Source of the DNA: CAWUKT01 sp963923035
GTDB lineage: Bacteria > Bacteroidota > Bacteroidia > J057 > JADKCL01
Assembly: GCA_963923035.1 (NCBI GenBank)
Contig: CAWUKT010000017.1
Location: forward strand, 32,400 to 96,399
Direction: 5' to 3'
DNA length: 64,000 bases
Shown one piece after another: positions 50,057 to 58,674 of this stretch. The position numbers were made by a program, and so were the translations under genes. Below the pieces are notes generated by a model. The model did no database searches and was not told the origin of the DNA. It saw only the letters and a program-made list of their open reading frames with translations. The stretch's first letter is position 1, and every line of letters begins with the position of its first letter.

Positions 50057-50746
50057 ATGATTACTCGCATGAAATTTGGCGTCATTACTTTTCCCGGTAG
50101 CAATTGTGACCAGGACCTCGTTTTTGCCCTGCGCGAAAACCTCGGTCAGGAAGTCGTTTCCCTCTGGCACAAAGAAACCGACCTGCAAGGCTGTGACTTT
50201 GTATTCCTTCCGGGAGGATTTTCCTACGGGGATTACCTGCGCAGTGGAGCCATTGCCCGGTTCTCACCGATCATGAACGCGGTCATTGACCACGCCAACA
50301 ACGGCGGATTCGTGATGGGCATCTGCAACGGATTCCAGATTCTGTGCGAAGCTGGATTGCTCCGGGGCGCCCTCATTCGGAACGAATCCATGAACTTCAT
50401 CTGCAAGAATGTCCATATCCGCCCCAGCAACCGGGACACCCGCCTCACCGCGAACCTGCAGAAGAAGTCTTACAAAATTCCGATTGCCCACGCGGAAGGC
50501 AATTTCTATTGCTCCGAAGAGGAACTCAACTTCATTGAAGACAACGACCTCGTCCTCTTCCGCTACTGCGACGCCGAAGGCAAGGTCCTGGCCGACGCCA
50601 ATCCGAATGGTAGCCTCAACAACATAGCCGGCATCACCAACGAAGGCCGCAATGTCTTTGGCATGATGCCGCACCCCGAGCGGGCCGCCGACGAACTCCT
50701 CGGCAACCTGGACGGAAAAACCATTTTGGAGAACCTTACCGCCTGA
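50057..50746 (+). CDS. purQ: phosphoribosylformylglycinamidine synthase subunit PurQ
   Basis: 229 aa. The glutaminase subunit of the small-type FGAM synthase, which supplies ammonia to PurL in purine synthesis. MKFGVITFPGSNCDQD is the usual start, so the ATG at 50069 is an alternative to 50057. The nucleophile Cys is in FVMGICNGFQIL, and His/Glu of the triad are in MMPHPERA. FLPGGFSYGDYLRSGAIARF is diagnostic. No other pur gene is close. The stop is 3 bp from the start of the first DsbD-like gene, so purQ heads an unusual operon. Confidence 0.97.
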   Translation: MITRMKFGVITFPGSNCDQDLVFALRENLGQEVVSLWHKETDLQGCDFVFLPGGFSYGDYLRSGAIARFSPIMNAVIDHANNGGFVMGICNGFQILCEAGLLRGALIRNESMNFICKNVHIRPSNRDTRLTANLQKKSYKIPIAHAEGNFYCSEEELNFIEDNDLVLFRYCDAEGKVLADANPNGSLNNIAGITNEGRNVFGMMPHPERAADELLGNLDGKTILENLTA

Positions 50747-50749
50747 GCC

Positions 50750-51223
50750 ATGCGTTGGACCCTTTTTCTATTGCTCTCCTGCATTTCCCTGTCCCTTTCC
50801 GCCCAATACCAGACGGAGGCAGCCCGGATAGATGTGGAACTGGAGGGACCGGAAGGAATGAAAATTGGGAAGGAGGCGTGGCTATCGGTACAAGTCCAAC
50901 CTAAGCGGGGTTGGCATGTCTATTCCATGAAGGAAAGTGAAGAAGGAGCCTACAATCCCACCCAAATCCTGGTATCGGAAGAATCGAAAGGATTCGAATC
51001 CGAGGACGTATTCATCGAAGAGGGAACCCTGATCGAAGAGTACGATGAGATCATGGGCGGGGACTTGAGATACTACAAGGAAAAAGTTTTTTTCGCTCAA
51101 CGCATTAAAGTTGATGCTGCCGAAGTCATTGCAATAGGTAGTTTTGAGTTCATGGCCTGCAACGACGTGAAATGCATCCCGTTGTCAGTGAACTTCTCGG
51201 CCCAAGCGGCCGCCGAACAATAA
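50750..51223 (+). CDS. exported protein with DsbD-alpha-like domain
   Basis: 157 aa with a signal peptide (MRWTLFLLLSCISLSLSAQ). The mature part resembles the N-terminal (alpha) immunoglobulin-like domain of DsbD: KRGWHVYSMKESEEGAYNPT, GTLIEEYDEIMGGDLRYYKE, VFFAQRIKV, and a Cys pair in FMACNDVKCIPL near the end. In DsbD such a Cys pair passes electrons to periplasmic partners. It is sandwiched between purQ (3 bp) and a full-length DsbD gene (12 bp), where the same domain recurs, so it is probably a stand-alone electron acceptor or a duplicate of that domain. Confidence 0.85.
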   Translation: MRWTLFLLLSCISLSLSAQYQTEAARIDVELEGPEGMKIGKEAWLSVQVQPKRGWHVYSMKESEEGAYNPTQILVSEESKGFESEDVFIEEGTLIEEYDEIMGGDLRYYKEKVFFAQRIKVDAAEVIAIGSFEFMACNDVKCIPLSVNFSAQAAAEQ

Positions 51224-51234
51224 AGCGCATTCGC

Positions 51235-53550
51235 ATGAAATACCAACTGAAATGGGGCTGGGGATTGATCCTTTGGCTATTTGTTGCCTATACCGGGTTT
51301 TCCCAGAACGTACCCCAATTCACCGGCACCTCCGCCAATACCCCCGAGGTCGCCTTTACCATGACCGTCTCGAAGTACGCCGAAGACCTGAAGGTCGGGG
51401 ACGAGGTAACGGTTTGTTTTACGGGAAAGGTGATTGCGGATGGCTGGCACCTGTACTCCGCCCGGAAAGACGGCGCCATCGGCTACAATGCCACGGAATT
51501 GATTTTCTTTGAGGACGATACCAAAGGAGCGGCACTGGTGGGGAACATGACGGAAAACAAGAAGCCGCGCGAGGTGAACGATGAAATCATGGGCCTGGTG
51601 CGGGACTTCAAGGAAAAGGAAGTGCGGTTCTGTCAAAAGGTCAAGATCACCGAGAAGAACGTCAACATCGTGGGCGAATTTTCGGCCCAGACCTGCGTCG
51701 ATCCCGACAAGGGCGGGATGTGCAAGTTCCTAAACCTGGATTTCAATTGGAAATTCACCGCCCAGGATGGTGGTGATGCCCCGGCTGATCCCCCCGCAAA
51801 TGATGGGGATCCGAAGGAAGGCACGGCCGATCCCGGCGAGACCGACGGCGGCAACGAAACCACCACCGACGGCAACGGCGGCGATGTGGAAGCGGCGGTC
51901 GATACCGCCCAGGCCGGAGCCACCCCCGCCAACGAAGGCGACGGACCTTCCGAATCGGCTCCCAAGACCGAAATGACGGTGGCCGGCCCCTTTGACCTCG
52001 CCAAGGCCAACCAGATTCCGATCAGCTACGAAAAAGGCGCGGAGGTCGCGGCCCAGGAAAGCAAAGGCTGTGAGCCCTCCGAAATCTGGAACATCTTCCT
52101 CATCGCATTTGGGGCGGGCCTCCTGGCCCTGTTTACGCCTTGCGTATTCCCCATGATCCCGATGACGGTCTCCTACTTTGTGAAACAAAACGAAGGCGAA
52201 GAGGGCAATGCCCGGGCCCGCGGCATCCGCAACGGCCTGACCTACGCCCTCTCGATCATCCTGATTTATACCGGCTTGGGATTGGGCATCACCGCCCTGT
52301 TCGGGCCGACTGCCCTGTACCAGCTGGCGAGCCACCCGGTCGCGAACTTCATCTTCTTTGTGATCTTCGTAATCTTCGCCATGTCCTTCTTCGGCCTGTT
52401 TGACCTCACCCTACCGAGCTCGCTGACCTCGCGCGTGAGCAGCAAGGCCGGCACTGGTGGTTTCATGGGCTTGTTCTTCATGGCCCTGACGCTGGTACTC
52501 GTTTCCTTCTCCTGTACCGGTCCCATCCTCGGATCCTTGGTGGTGGGGGTCGCCAACAGTGGCTGCTTCTATTCGCCGGTGGCGGGCTTCTTTGCCTTTG
52601 GATTGGCCTTCGGGATTCCCTTCGGATTGCTGGCGCTCTTCCCGAGTGCCCTCAAGTCCCTGCCCTCGTCCGGGGGCTGGCTCAACTCCGTCAAGGTCGT
52701 CCTCGGCTTCCTCGAACTGGCCCTCTGTATGAAATTCCTCTCCAATGCCGACCTCATCTGGCACTGGAAATTCCTCAACCGGGAAGTATTCATCGGCATT
52801 TGGATCGTGATCTTTGCCCTGCTCGGCCTCTACCTGCTCGGCAAGATTCGCCTGCCCCACGACGACAAGGTCGAAAAGGTCTCGGTGCCCCGCCTGATGC
52901 TGGCCATCATCTCCTTCTCCTTCGTCATGTACCTCGTTCCCGGTCTGCACGGTACTTCCCTGCACCTGATCGAAGGCTTCCTGCCGGGCTTCAACGAGAA
53001 TGTCGGCGTGAAATTGCTGCCGGGTCAGGTCGCTGGAACGGGTAGCCCCAACGAAGAAATCGGACGCCTGGAAGGCCGGAAATACGTAGACATCCTCGGC
53101 GAACACGAGTCGACCGGATTCAATATGTTCTTCGATTTGCAACAGGCCCTCTACTACGCCCAGAGCAAAAACCTTCCGGTCTTCGTCGACTTCACCGGCC
53201 ACTCCTGCGCCAACTGTCGGGAGATGGAAAACAGTGTTTGGGTGGTAGAACGGGTGCGGCGCTTGCTGGAAGAAGAAGTGGTCATGGTGGCCCTCTTCGC
53301 GGATGAGCGCGCGAACCTGGATGAGCCCATCATCACGCCCGAAGGCAAGAAGCTCCGCCGCGTGAACGATTTCGTCCAGTACTTCCAGAGCACGAAATAC
53401 GAAGTGGTGTCCCAGCCGTACTATGTGATGCTGGATCCCTACGACCAGACCGATTTGGCCACGCCGATCGGATACAGCAGCGAAGAAGAATTCTACAAGC
53501 TCCTGATCGACGGGATCGCGGAATTCAACCTGCGCCACGGCGAAGAATAA
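51235..53550 (+). CDS. dsbD: thiol:disulfide interchange protein DsbD
   Basis: 771 aa from the ATG at 51235; the frame extends upstream into the previous gene but lacks a signal there. A signal peptide (about 1-24, ending TGFSQ) is followed by the DsbD-alpha domain with Cys in AQTCVDPDKGGMCKFL, an acidic Gly/Asp/Pro linker, and an eight-helix DsbD transmembrane domain from about residue 280 bearing the two redox cysteines (LFTPCVFPMIPMTVSYF and SFSCTGPILGSLVVG). A C-terminal thioredoxin-like domain has CANC at about 656 (FTGHSCANCREM). It carries electrons from cytoplasmic thioredoxin to the periplasm. Last gene of the purQ-DsbD operon. Confidence 0.95.
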   Translation: MKYQLKWGWGLILWLFVAYTGFSQNVPQFTGTSANTPEVAFTMTVSKYAEDLKVGDEVTVCFTGKVIADGWHLYSARKDGAIGYNATELIFFEDDTKGAALVGNMTENKKPREVNDEIMGLVRDFKEKEVRFCQKVKITEKNVNIVGEFSAQTCVDPDKGGMCKFLNLDFNWKFTAQDGGDAPADPPANDGDPKEGTADPGETDGGNETTTDGNGGDVEAAVDTAQAGATPANEGDGPSESAPKTEMTVAGPFDLAKANQIPISYEKGAEVAAQESKGCEPSEIWNIFLIAFGAGLLALFTPCVFPMIPMTVSYFVKQNEGEEGNARARGIRNGLTYALSIILIYTGLGLGITALFGPTALYQLASHPVANFIFFVIFVIFAMSFFGLFDLTLPSSLTSRVSSKAGTGGFMGLFFMALTLVLVSFSCTGPILGSLVVGVANSGCFYSPVAGFFAFGLAFGIPFGLLALFPSALKSLPSSGGWLNSVKVVLGFLELALCMKFLSNADLIWHWKFLNREVFIGIWIVIFALLGLYLLGKIRLPHDDKVEKVSVPRLMLAIISFSFVMYLVPGLHGTSLHLIEGFLPGFNENVGVKLLPGQVAGTGSPNEEIGRLEGRKYVDILGEHESTGFNMFFDLQQALYYAQSKNLPVFVDFTGHSCANCREMENSVWVVERVRRLLEEEVVMVALFADERANLDEPIITPEGKKLRRVNDFVQYFQSTKYEVVSQPYYVMLDPYDQTDLATPIGYSSEEEFYKLLIDGIAEFNLRHGEE

Positions 53551-53566
53551 GCCGCCTGCAAATGCA

Positions 53567-53603
53567 AATTGCCCCGGCCGGGAGTCTCCGGGCCAGGGCA
53601 ATT
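53567..53603. terminator. hairpin between dsbD and the convergent DUF2892 gene
   Basis: AATTGCCCCGGCC pairs with GGCCAGGGCAATT with one mismatch around a GGGAGTCTCC-type loop. It lies in the 76-bp gap between the two convergent genes. The flanking T-run is short, so a bidirectional terminator is likely but not textbook. Confidence 0.7.
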
Positions 53604-53626
53604 CATTTACGGACGGTTGGGAAGGA

Positions 53627-53863
53627 TCAGCTCACGCACTCTCCCTTTTCATTCGTCTTGCAGCTGCGAATCCCCAACAGGCGATAGATCGGGCACATGC
53701 CCACGAAGCTGGTGGCGACGAAGATGCCCGAGACGGCCATCAGGCCAATGGCCACCGGGCCCGTCAGGATTTCCATGCCGAAGAGGATGCCGATCGTCAC
53801 GGCGAGCAGTATCCGCACCACCCGATCCACCTTCCCCATGTTTTGTATCATAGTCTTCTTCAT
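53627..53863 (-). CDS. DUF2892 (YgaP-like transmembrane) protein
   Basis: 78 aa from the ATG at 53863 (MKKTMIQNMGKVDRVVRILL); an in-frame ATG six codons upstream is less typical. DUF2892 proteins have this N-M-G-x-x-D-R-x-x-R start, two short transmembrane helices (about 15-32 and 35-55 here) and the C-P-x-Y-x-x-L-G motif (GMCPIYRLLGIRSC). They often accompany rhodanese or redox proteins. The stop lies 63 bp from the dsbD stop (convergent) and the gene is followed upstream by fdhD on the same strand. Confidence 0.9.
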   Translation of the reverse strand: MKKTMIQNMGKVDRVVRILLAVTIGILFGMEILTGPVAIGLMAVSGIFVATSFVGMCPIYRLLGIRSCKTNEKGECVS

Positions 53864-53947
53864 AGGCCGGAAAACTAGCATATTTTTCCCTAAAAGCGAT
53901 GGGAACCAGGGCCTTCAGTCAAAAATCAGCTTCCGGGAGGGGAAATG

Positions 53948-54799
53948 TCAGGAAAAGAGGATACGGTCGGCGTGGGTATAGACATTGAGGCGTTGGTCGC
54001 GGACAAATCCCACCAGGGTCTGCCCAAATTCCCGGGCGAGGTCGACGGCGAGGCTGGACGGTGCGCCCACCGCCACCAGGATCGGGATGCCGGCCCGCAG
54101 GGTCTTCTGGACCAATTCGAAGCTGAGCCGCCCACTGGCGAGGGCGATGTGGGCGGACAAGGGGACTTCTCCCTGGAGCCACCGTGCGCCAATCAATTTG
54201 TCGAAGGCATTGTGGCGGCCCACATCCTCGTAGATGGCGACGGGCTCTCCCGCCGCCGAAAACAGGCTTGCGGCATGGATGCCGCCGGTGTGTCGGAAGA
54301 CCGTTTGGGCGGCGCGGGCCCGCTGGGGGAGCGTTGCGAGGAGGGCGGCTGGGACCTGCGGGCCGTCCGGTCGGAGGACCGGACACGATTGGACGGCGAC
54401 CGCTTCTAGCGACGCCTTGCCACAGACACCACAACTGCTGGTGGTATAAAAATGCCGTTCCAGCCGGTCCAAATCCATTTCCACCCCAGGGGCGATTTCG
54501 GCTTTGACCACATTGCCCACCTCTTCTTCCCGTTCCACATTTGCACAATAATCCACGCTCATCAGATCACTCCGCTGCTGGAGGATGCCTTCGGCATAGA
54601 GGAAGCCCACGGCCAATTCAAGGTCGTGTCCCGGGGTCCGCATGGTGATGGAAACGCTGCGCTGTTGGCGCTGGTCGGCGGGGCCGTAGCCCACCCGGAT
54701 TTCGAGCGGCTCTTCGACCACGAGCAGGTCCGGGGTCTCCCGGGCCGCTTGGTCTTCCCAGCGATAGACTTGGACGGGCGCTACTTTCTCCCGCTTCAA
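53948..54799 (-). CDS. fdhD: formate dehydrogenase accessory sulfurtransferase FdhD
   Basis: 283 aa. FdhD transfers sulphur from a cysteine desulphurase to the molybdenum cofactor of formate dehydrogenase. The catalytic C123-G-V-C126 is in TTSSCGVCGK. Other family motifs are MRTPGHDLELAVGFLYAEGI, TGGIHAA, YEDVGRHNAFDKLIG and SGRLSFELVQKTLRAG. No ATG is available near the start; a TTG at 54799 overlaps the TGA of the upstream Omp28-like gene, so translation is probably coupled. No formate dehydrogenase or molybdopterin gene lies in the window, so its client must be encoded elsewhere. Confidence 0.95.
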   Translation of the reverse strand: MKREKVAPVQVYRWEDQAARETPDLLVVEEPLEIRVGYGPADQRQQRSVSITMRTPGHDLELAVGFLYAEGILQQRSDLMSVDYCANVEREEEVGNVVKAEIAPGVEMDLDRLERHFYTTSSCGVCGKASLEAVAVQSCPVLRPDGPQVPAALLATLPQRARAAQTVFRHTGGIHAASLFSAAGEPVAIYEDVGRHNAFDKLIGARWLQGEVPLSAHIALASGRLSFELVQKTLRAGIPILVAVGAPSSLAVDLAREFGQTLVGFVRDQRLNVYTHADRILFS

Positions 54800-55884
54800 C
54801 GCAATACCATTTTCTCTACCCGCACCACTTCGTCTCCGTCCGCACCTTCCAACAGGTACAATCCGGCCGGCAATTGGCCGCGCTCGAAGGTCACCATTTC
54901 GGTGACGACACCTTGTTCCCAGACGATGCGGCCCTGCAAATCGCGGAGGCGCAACTGGTCGATGTCAGAGGAGGGGAGGCGGATGAAGGCTTGGTCAAGG
55001 ACCGGGTTGGGGTAGATTTGAAGCGCCTGGGTCTCGGCGAGGGCCTGTTCTACGGAAGCGAGGACCTGGTCGTTCACGCCCAGGGAGATGGCATTGAGGA
55101 TTTGGCGGGCTTCCGGATTGGCGTTGTATTGCTGGACGAGCACCACGATGGTCAGGTCCTGGTCGTCCCAGGCCGTGTCGATGGTGGTGGTGAAGGTATG
55201 GCTGAAATTGGTGCCGGCGGACGGCGAATTGGGGATGACGCCCGTGGCGCCCCAGGGGCCACCGATCATGTCGCGGAGGACATGCTTGTGTTCGTAGCCG
55301 ATGATCGGGTTGCCGAGGCCCTGCAAGGGATGGCCGCTGGTATTGTCGTAGCCATTGAGCTGGTCGTAGCCGAGTCCCTGGCCGGTGACGCTGTTCTCGA
55401 CGACGTAGGCATTGACCCGGATATCGCCGGACAGAGCATTCATCGTGGTCCCGTTCAGGCTGATGGACAGGTTGCGGGCCATGGGATCGTAGGTGGTGGA
55501 CGCGCCGAGGGTCAGCTCGAGCGGATCGGTGCGCCGCTCCGCAATCTTGCTGTCCCAAAGGGAAGTGAACAGGGACATGCGGGTCTGGTCGGCGAATTTG
55601 ACGCGGTCGATCATGGCGGTGGGTTGGGCCCACCAGTAGGCGGCGAGGATGCTGTCGCCATCGGCATTGGCCATTTGGTCGGCGTGCCACTGGTCGTGGA
55701 GGTGGATGGCCACGGGGATGATGTCGGCGTGCTGCTGCACGAGGTCATCGAGGACGAGGGCGCCATTGGGGCAGCCCGGGCAGCCGGCCGAGGTGATTTT
55801 TTCGACGAGGATATGCTTGGGGGACTGGGCGGAGGCCCAGGTAAGGGTGAGGAGCAAGGTCAGCGTGCAGAACAGGTGTTTCAT
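54796..55884 (-). CDS. Omp28-related secreted protein with T9SS sorting domain
   Basis: 362 aa from the ATG at 55884 (signal peptide MKHLFCTLTLLLTLTWASAQ). The N-terminal domain is thioredoxin-like: VEKITSAGCPGCPNGALVLD contains CPGC, and the domain continues to YWWAQPTAMIDR, as in Omp28-related proteins of Bacteroidota. A middle beta-domain follows. The C-terminal 80 residues form a sorting domain (LQIYPNPVLDQAFIRL, RDLQGRIVWEQG, LPAGLYLLEG), so it is probably exported by type IX secretion. A good promoter match is upstream at 55920-55947, and the TGA overlaps the fdhD start. Confidence 0.9.
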   Translation of the reverse strand: MKHLFCTLTLLLTLTWASAQSPKHILVEKITSAGCPGCPNGALVLDDLVQQHADIIPVAIHLHDQWHADQMANADGDSILAAYWWAQPTAMIDRVKFADQTRMSLFTSLWDSKIAERRTDPLELTLGASTTYDPMARNLSISLNGTTMNALSGDIRVNAYVVENSVTGQGLGYDQLNGYDNTSGHPLQGLGNPIIGYEHKHVLRDMIGGPWGATGVIPNSPSAGTNFSHTFTTTIDTAWDDQDLTIVVLVQQYNANPEARQILNAISLGVNDQVLASVEQALAETQALQIYPNPVLDQAFIRLPSSDIDQLRLRDLQGRIVWEQGVVTEMVTFERGQLPAGLYLLEGADGDEVVRVEKMVLR

Positions 55885-55919
55885 AGAAGGAAGGTACAAA
55901 AAATTGAAGGGCGCGAATG

Positions 55920-55947
55920 CAAAAATACGCGGGGTCAACCGCGACAA
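55920..55947 (-). promoter_or_regulatory. Bacteroidota-type promoter for the Omp28-fdhD operon
   Basis: On the minus strand TTG (55947-55945) is followed after 17 bp by TATTTTTG (55927-55920), an exact TAnnTTTG -7 element. The predicted start would leave a leader of about 30 nt before the ATG at 55884. This is the best-matching promoter in the window. Confidence 0.55.
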
Positions 55948-56090
55948 TTGCGATATGTCTCAAACCGTCCCCGGGGATGCGGGCAGGAAGTGGCAGGATT
56001 GGGAAATAACAGGAGTAGGCGGGGGAATCGGGAAAGGAAGAGAGTGGGAGGGAGAAGCATTTCGATTAAGTGCTGGCATTCTCAACCGAA

Positions 56091-57260
56091 ATGACTAATT
56101 TCATCGAGGAATCAGAAAGCGAAGAAAACAGTTCAACTATTCTTAAAATGACGTTCAAGGAACGTGTGTATGTCCTTGTCGATGAGGATACCAAGCTAGG
56201 CAACTTATTTGGGACGTTTATCATCTTGCTGATCGTCCTCAACATGGTGGCCATCATTTTGGAATCCATCAAGACCTTGGAAGCCAATTACAAGTGGCTT
56301 TTCGATGGATTTGAACACTTCTGCTTGGCCTTTTTTACCATAGAATATGTGGCCCGGATGTACACCGCCGATATAAAGTCCGGCCAAAAAGGATGGCGGC
56401 CCTACATCAAGTATTTCTTCTCGTTCATGGCATTGGTTGACCTCTTTGCCATTTTGCCGTCGCTCCTGATTCTCATCCTGCCCCAGGGAATGCTCGCGAA
56501 TCTCCAGTTCATCCGGATGCTCCGGATCATGCGGATTTTCCGGGTGCTCAAAATCACCCGGTACTCCAGCTCCCTCAAAATGATGGGTGAGGTCCTCAAG
56601 GACAAGGCCAGCGACCTGAGCATCACCATTTTCATCACCTTCGTCCTGATGATTTTAGCCTCGACCCTCATGTACTACGCCGAGCATTCCGCCCAGCCCG
56701 ACCAGTTCCCCGACATCGTTCACGCATTTTGGTGGGCCGTCGCGACCCTGACCACCGTGGGCTACGGAGATGTCTATCCCGTCACCGCCCTCGGCAAAAT
56801 CCTCAGTGGAATCATCGCAATCCTGGGAATTGGCTTGGTGGCCCTGCCCACCGGTATCCTCAGCTCCGCTTTTGTCGACAAGATGGAGGGAGAGAAGGCC
56901 CGGAAGCGCGGAGAAAGAGACGGGGATGAGGAAGAAGAAGTGGACGGGGAAGAAGAGACGGAAATGGTGGCCGAAGTCGCCTCGGTACCGGTCCATGAAT
57001 CCAACGGGATCGCCGAAGAACAAGCAGCCCATGACATATCAGAACAGGAATCGGAGAATGGACAGGGGGAAACGGTCGATTTGACCGGGGCTCCGGTCAA
57101 ATTCACCCGGGGAAAACCGGGCATCCTCATCCTGCCCGATGGAAAGCCCATCCCGTGCCCCCACGACAGCCTCCGCGCCAACGGCCAGTTCCCCAACTGG
57201 ATGAAATTCTGCCCCCTGTGCGGGGAAGAAATGGCGCCCCTGCCCGTCGAAAAGGCCTGA
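56091..57260 (+). CDS. voltage-gated-type potassium channel with C-terminal zinc-ribbon-like tail
   Basis: 389 aa from the ATG at 56091; an in-frame GTG at 56070 is possible. Six transmembrane segments of the ion-transport family include an S4-like Arg series (FIRMLRIMRIFRVLKITRYS). The K+ selectivity filter TLTTVGYGD is at about residue 220, between S5 and S6 (ILGIGLVALPTGILSSAF). After an acidic cytoplasmic segment (KRGERDGDEEEEVDGEEE), the last 50 residues contain CPH and CPLCGEE about 20 residues apart, a plausible zinc-binding ribbon. This tail is unusual for bacterial Kv channels and may be a ligand-sensing or assembly element. Confidence 0.92.
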   Translation: MTNFIEESESEENSSTILKMTFKERVYVLVDEDTKLGNLFGTFIILLIVLNMVAIILESIKTLEANYKWLFDGFEHFCLAFFTIEYVARMYTADIKSGQKGWRPYIKYFFSFMALVDLFAILPSLLILILPQGMLANLQFIRMLRIMRIFRVLKITRYSSSLKMMGEVLKDKASDLSITIFITFVLMILASTLMYYAEHSAQPDQFPDIVHAFWWAVATLTTVGYGDVYPVTALGKILSGIIAILGIGLVALPTGILSSAFVDKMEGEKARKRGERDGDEEEEVDGEEETEMVAEVASVPVHESNGIAEEQAAHDISEQESENGQGETVDLTGAPVKFTRGKPGILILPDGKPIPCPHDSLRANGQFPNWMKFCPLCGEEMAPLPVEKA

Positions 57261-57330
57261 CGGCCTTCCCTGCGGAATTCCTCCGCCCACAGTTCATCCG
57301 AATTCGGAATTGTACTAATTTGGGAGGTGA

Positions 57331-58668
57331 ATGGCCTCTACCTCCCAACAACGCAGCTTCCAGTGGCTGGGAGCCATCGGACTCCTCGCCGCCGTCGCGG
57401 CGATCAATCCGCTCACGGTCCCGTGGCTCCAGGCGCACGGGCTCTGGCCCGTGCTCGAAGAGCGGCTCATGCACGGCAATGATGCCCGCTACCTGCTGCC
57501 GCTCTACCTCGACACCATCGCCCTGGCCGGTGCAGTCGTCCTCCTCCGGGGCCGCTCCCTGACCCAGGCATTTTCCAATTCCCTGCCATTTGTCCTCGTC
57601 CTCCTGTTTTCCACCTTCGGCCTCCTCTTGTCTACCAATGTCATCCGCCCCGGCGGCTATATCCTCGTCCGCATCCTCATCGTCCTCACCTTGCTGGTCC
57701 TGTTGACGCAGACGCTCAACCTGGCCGTGATCCGGGAGCGTCCCAAGCCCATTGCGGCCCGCTGGAAGAACATTGGATTGACCCTGTACTCCATTTTCCT
57801 GACCCTCTTCCTCCTCGAAATCGCCTTCATGTTCATTTGGCGGCCCCACCGCTACAACGGGTCCCTCAGTTCCCGCGCGTGGTTCCGGCAGCATTGGCAA
57901 CTGAATTCGGAGGGGTACCGGGATGTGGAGTACGACGAGGCGAAGATAAAAGGGAAACGGAGGGTCCTCCTGGCGGGGGACAGCTTTGCAGCGGGACATG
58001 GCGTGGAAAAAGTCGAAGACCGGATGTCCGAACGGCTGGCCCTGCAATTGCCGGAGAGCGATTATGTGTTCAATATGGGCGTGCCGGGAGCCGATGTCAA
58101 TGCCGCCCTGGGCTACCTCAAGTCGTTTCCTTATTCCCCTGACCTGCTCATCTTCAACTACTATCCGAACGACATCGAATTGGATGGGCAGGCCAATGGC
58201 CGGGAAATGGCCCGGTTCAAATCTTACGTCGACATTCCCTTGCCGGTGCGCTTCCTTGTGCGGCGTTCCTATATGGCGAATTACCTCTACTGGCGCTTCC
58301 CGCATTCCTCGGAAACCTTCGATTACAAGGCCTACCTGGACGATTCTTACCACGACGAGGCCGTCATGGCCCTCCACACCGCGCATCTGGACAGCTTGGT
58401 GGACTTTGCGCGCCAGCACGACGCGCCCATGGTCGCCGTTGTCTGGCCTCTGCTCGAGAATGTCCCCGTCTCGAAGGTCTGGACCGGCAAAGTAGCTGCC
58501 CATTTCCGGAGCCGGGGCGTGCCCACCATCGATGTGGCCACCTTCACGGAGGGCCGGGACCCGCTGGACATGATGGCGAACGTCTCCGACAGCCACGCGA
58601 ATGCCGCGATGCACCACGAACTGGCGGACAGCCTGGCCGCATTGTTGAAACGAGAAAAATGGTACTAG
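57331..58668 (+). CDS. membrane-anchored SGNH/GDSL hydrolase
   Basis: 445 aa. About five hydrophobic helices fill residues 10-175. The catalytic SGNH domain follows: block I VLLAGDSFAAGHGV (Ser about 217), GVPGADVNAALGYL (block II Gly), FNYYPNDIEL (block III Asn) and the closing DSHANAAMHHELAD with the Asp/His dyad. Such membrane SGNH proteins often de-acetylate or transfer acyl groups on surface polysaccharide; the substrate here is unknown. It lies 70 bp after the channel gene and converges on the histidine kinase gene with only 6 bp between stops. Confidence 0.88.
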   Translation: MASTSQQRSFQWLGAIGLLAAVAAINPLTVPWLQAHGLWPVLEERLMHGNDARYLLPLYLDTIALAGAVVLLRGRSLTQAFSNSLPFVLVLLFSTFGLLLSTNVIRPGGYILVRILIVLTLLVLLTQTLNLAVIRERPKPIAARWKNIGLTLYSIFLTLFLLEIAFMFIWRPHRYNGSLSSRAWFRQHWQLNSEGYRDVEYDEAKIKGKRRVLLAGDSFAAGHGVEKVEDRMSERLALQLPESDYVFNMGVPGADVNAALGYLKSFPYSPDLLIFNYYPNDIELDGQANGREMARFKSYVDIPLPVRFLVRRSYMANYLYWRFPHSSETFDYKAYLDDSYHDEAVMALHTAHLDSLVDFARQHDAPMVAVVWPLLENVPVSKVWTGKVAAHFRSRGVPTIDVATFTEGRDPLDMMANVSDSHANAAMHHELADSLAALLKREKWY

Positions 58669-58674
58669 GGAAAT

